This document shows positions 5,063 to 6,641 of a stretch of 6,641 nucleotides of DNA, in pieces. A program made the position numbers and the translations under genes. The notes beneath the pieces are model-generated. The model searched no databases. It had not been told where the DNA came from and was given only the letters and a program-made list of their open reading frames with translations. Within the stretch, counting starts at the first letter, position 1, and the number at the start of each line of letters is the position of its first letter. Source of the DNA: Candidatus Methanogasteraceae archaeon UBA261 (GTDB lineage Archaea; Halobacteriota; Methanosarcinia; Methanosarcinales; Methanogasteraceae); contig DAWR01000133.1 in the NCBI GenBank assembly GCA_002506015.1, forward strand, positions 25,428-32,068, in the 5' to 3' direction.

Positions 5063-6019
5063 TCACAGCCGGTACAATCTGCCAGCCCACACCAGCTTGA
5101 AAGCGATGTCTTCCGCATTTCCATTAACATCGACCCTTTTCTCAATCAATTGCACCGTAACATCTGCGAGCATCTTTTTTGCAAGGTTGAGATCACCGCC
5201 TGCGATAGCAATCTCGATTCGGTCATCAATGATCGACCGGAGTTTCTCCTGCACTTTCTTCACATGGTGTTCGATATCCTCATCACGACCGCGCTCGAAC
5301 CTCCGCTGGCTCCATCCACCCTTGGTATGCTTCGCCTGAACACCGGTGCGCACGATCTCGGCATGGGCGACCTCCCGCCCCTCTACGATCCCAATTGTGG
5401 TGTGTCCCGCATGCGCCTGCACGGCGCAGATTACGGATTCACACGAAAGCATCTCATTTAAGGGGGCAAGATTCAGCGCATCATCTGTCGTCCACTCCGA
5501 TCGCTTGATTTGAAAAGGGGGCACGATCACAAGAGCGATTACGTGGTTCTCGTCATAAAACAACGCTTTTCCGTTGTGCGATTTGATCTGATCAAACAGA
5601 TACACGCAGGTCTCATCGATGTAATCCCCAAACTCGAAATCAGACACGTCTGCATTCGCATTGAGGTAAACAGAGTGGAAGGTTTTGGATTCCGAGCGTA
5701 TTGAACCCAATTCGACCACGATATTCTCAAAACTCTTCTTATTCAGCAAATATGTTCCGCTGAATGCGATGTTTTTTGATGCTTCTTCTTTCAATGTCGC
5801 AAGTTCGTTTTCAAGTGTCGTTATCTTCTGCTGGTCACGATTCAGTCTCTCTTCGACGTCCTGTTTCCTTGCGATTGCCATTTTTGTCTTTTCGGCTCTT
5901 CTGTCCAGTTTCGTCCCCAATTTCTGATTCTCTGCACGCAGTTCCCTAATCTGCTGTTGCAGTTCTTTGATTTGAGTTTTTTGTTTTTTAATTCCGAATA
6001 GGTCAAATGATTGTGCCAT
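5063..6019 (-). CDS. Archaeal Vms1/eRF1-like protein, probable peptidyl-tRNA hydrolase
   Basis: A 318-residue protein. Residues about 10-82 are a charged heptad-rich coiled coil (KELQQQIRELRAEN, then the VEERLNRDQQKITTLENEL region). The rest resembles the release-factor-like domain of the Vms1/ANKZF1 family. The key loop is KGGWSQRRFER at residues 233-243; Gln238 matches the catalytic glutamine of the family's GxxQ loop (Gln295 in yeast Vms1), which replaces the GGQ of true release factors. A following EDIEHHVKKV helix and the AIAGGDLNLAKKML segment (271-284) are also typical. Yeast Vms1 cleaves peptidyl-tRNA on stalled large subunits; an equivalent archaeal rescue role is inferred. The ATG at 6019 has a TATA-like box about 29 bases upstream and no strong ribosome binding site, so the mRNA may be nearly leaderless. 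The gene converges on pdxS and has no operon partner here. Confidence 0.85.
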   Translation of the reverse strand: MAQSFDLFGIKKQKTQIKELQQQIRELRAENQKLGTKLDRRAEKTKMAIARKQDVEERLNRDQQKITTLENELATLKEEASKNIAFSGTYLLNKKSFENIVVELGSIRSESKTFHSVYLNANADVSDFEFGDYIDETCVYLFDQIKSHNGKALFYDENHVIALVIVPPFQIKRSEWTTDDALNLAPLNEMLSCESVICAVQAHAGHTTIGIVEGREVAHAEIVRTGVQAKHTKGGWSQRRFERGRDEDIEHHVKKVQEKLRSIIDDRIEIAIAGGDLNLAKKMLADVTVQLIEKRVDVNGNAEDIAFKLVWAGRLYRL

Positions 6020-6043
6020 CGCTCTTTTAATGAGATTTAATAA

Positions 6044-6052
6044 TACATAAAA
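6044..6052 (-). promoter_or_regulatory. TATA-like box for the vms1-like gene
   Basis: On the minus strand TTTATGTAT lies with its centre about 29 bases before the ATG at 6019. This is the spacing expected for a transcript with a very short or absent leader. That fits the lack of a good Shine-Dalgarno site between them. Confidence 0.45.
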
Positions 6053-6303
6053 CGTATGTGTTTAGCTTGACTTTGTCACATTACAAACATTCCCCTCGCC
6101 TCAACCCAATTTCATCCCCAACACTACACTCTTTTGAGTGTATATCACACCCCATAACCAACCGTTCATGGAAGAATCTACATATCCGAACACTGCAATC
6201 CCCCATTCACCGAAACTTACACAGAAAGCTACCGCTGAAACAGACGCTTCCGACGCTTCTGAAATTACACTTTCGCTTTGCATTGCCCGCAGGCATTGCC
6301 CGG

Positions 6304-6460
6304 TTAACCATTTTTACGATGGTGCGACATTCTTGCGGAATATCGCGCCCTATTCTTTTCTTCGATGATTTTCAGGATTTCCCTTTCCGTAATCACCTTT
6401 TTTGGCAGCATTACCCAGAAGGATCTCTTCCACATCCTGAACTGTCAATAATTCTGCCAT
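6304..6460 (-). pseudogene. Possible frameshifted small gene, unrecognised
   Basis: On the minus strand, ATG at 6460 opens a 36-codon frame (stop at 6350-6352) starting MAELLTVQDVEEILLGN. That helix-like sequence degrades after the AAAAAA-like stretch encoding AAKK near 6400. In the next frame, ATG at 6411 opens 35 codons (stop at 6304-6306) reading MLPKKVITEREILKIIEEKN and then a basic tail. Joining the first part of one to the second part of the other gives a continuous charged, helical protein of about 51 residues. This is the look of a single gene broken by a one-base shift at an A-rich run. It could instead be two overlapping small ORFs, a sequencing or assembly error, or noncoding. I recognise no family. 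Confidence 0.35.
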
Positions 6461-6514
6461 TTTACCAGCAATTCCCGCTCAGTTGTCTACCCCACACCCT
6501 TGATCTTACTTATT

Positions 6515-6543
6515 AGACTTTTAGTCTTACGTTAGGCACGTAA
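6515..6543. promoter_or_regulatory. Two adjacent perfect inverted repeats
   Basis: AGACT-TTT-AGTCT (6515-6527) abuts TTACGT-TAGGC-ACGTAA (6527-6543). They lie about 55-80 bases upstream of the minus-strand start at 6460 and about 60-90 bases upstream of the plus-strand ATG at 6604. That is a plausible place for operators of a divergent region. Each is short enough to be chance alone; the pairing is the notable part. Confidence 0.3.
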
Positions 6544-6641
6544 AAACTGAAAAGTGTAAAGTGCATATATCCAAGACTTGATATTTTAACCGCTCGTGCG
6601 AAAATGCCTCCGAAAAAGGGGCTCTCCGCTGTTTTGTATGG

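Larger units (their letters stand above)
6020..6641. other. Gene-poor right end
   Basis: No intact gene can be supported in these 622 bases. Adjacent to the vms1-like promoter, 6060-6240 is pyrimidine-rich on the plus strand and featureless to my eye. At 6243-6302 there are short direct repeats: GACGCTTCC/GACGCTTCT in tandem (6243-6251, 6252-6260), and GCATTGCCCG twice (6280-6289, 6293-6302). A probable frameshifted minus-strand coding trace lies at 6304-6460, and two inverted repeats lie at 6515-6543. AT-rich boxes GCATATAT (6563-6570) and ATATTTTAA (6581-6589) precede an ATG at 6604 whose frame is open to the window edge for 12 codons. That could be the start of a plus-strand gene, too short to judge. 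Confidence 0.6.

Noticed and set aside
4629..5090. A 153-codon minus-strand frame across the end of pdxS and the repeats
   Set aside because: It is antisense to the certain pdxS gene and is composed partly of translated repeat sequence, with no domain.
6056..6066. ATGTGTTTAGC, matching the left end of the element at 4922-4932
   Set aside because: An 11-base match is expected by chance in a window of this size, the sequence diverges immediately after it, and no matching right end was found.
6101..6283. A 60-codon minus-strand frame containing SEASEASVSAV
   Set aside because: No ribosome binding site or known family. The repetitive peptide simply reflects the tandem GACGCTTC repeat at 6243-6260.
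6058..6516. A 152-codon plus-strand open frame
   Set aside because: It starts with GTG without a ribosome binding site. Its product is rich in His, Pro, Leu and Ser with no recognisable domain. It also runs antisense to the more protein-like minus-strand trace at 6304-6460.

Overview
The window is most likely from a euryarchaeal chromosome, probably a methanogen or ANME relative near Methanosarcinales. The evidence is an archaeal-type elongation factor 2 with a diphthamide-site histidine, a stand-alone TRAM-domain protein, an archaeal short chorismate mutase, an archaeal-type Vms1/release-factor-like protein, TATA-like boxes upstream of genes, and Shine-Dalgarno sites matching the archaeal 16S tail. 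The exact lineage is inference; no rRNA gene is present to fix it.

Layout. Positions 1-73 hold a 49-bp dispersed repeat just downstream of EF-2. Positions 74-3390 are all minus strand and read right to left: a TRAM RNA-binding protein, a terminator-like hairpin, then a chorismate mutase-purE pair overlapping by one base, then EF-2 with its own promoter. Positions 3391-3622 are a divergent control region. Positions 3623-4750 are plus strand: an unrecognised 72-residue protein that appears to start at TTG, followed 9 bases later by pdxS (PLP synthase). Positions 4751-5062 separate the convergent pdxS and vms1-like genes and hold two repeat structures: a CCGCAGAGG-type hairpin, and a MITE-like inverted-repeat element carrying a second copy of the repeat at position 1. 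Positions 5063-6019 (minus) encode a coiled-coil Vms1/eRF1-like protein. Positions 6020-6641 contain no convincing intact gene; a possible frameshifted small gene and several short repeats lie there.

The genes do not form one pathway. They are housekeeping functions: translation elongation, probable ribosome rescue, RNA binding, aromatic amino acid synthesis (chorismate to prephenate), purine synthesis and vitamin B6 synthesis. I saw no phage, CRISPR or transposase gene. The least explained items are the repeat element, the small protein coupled to pdxS, and the broken-looking coding trace near the right end.
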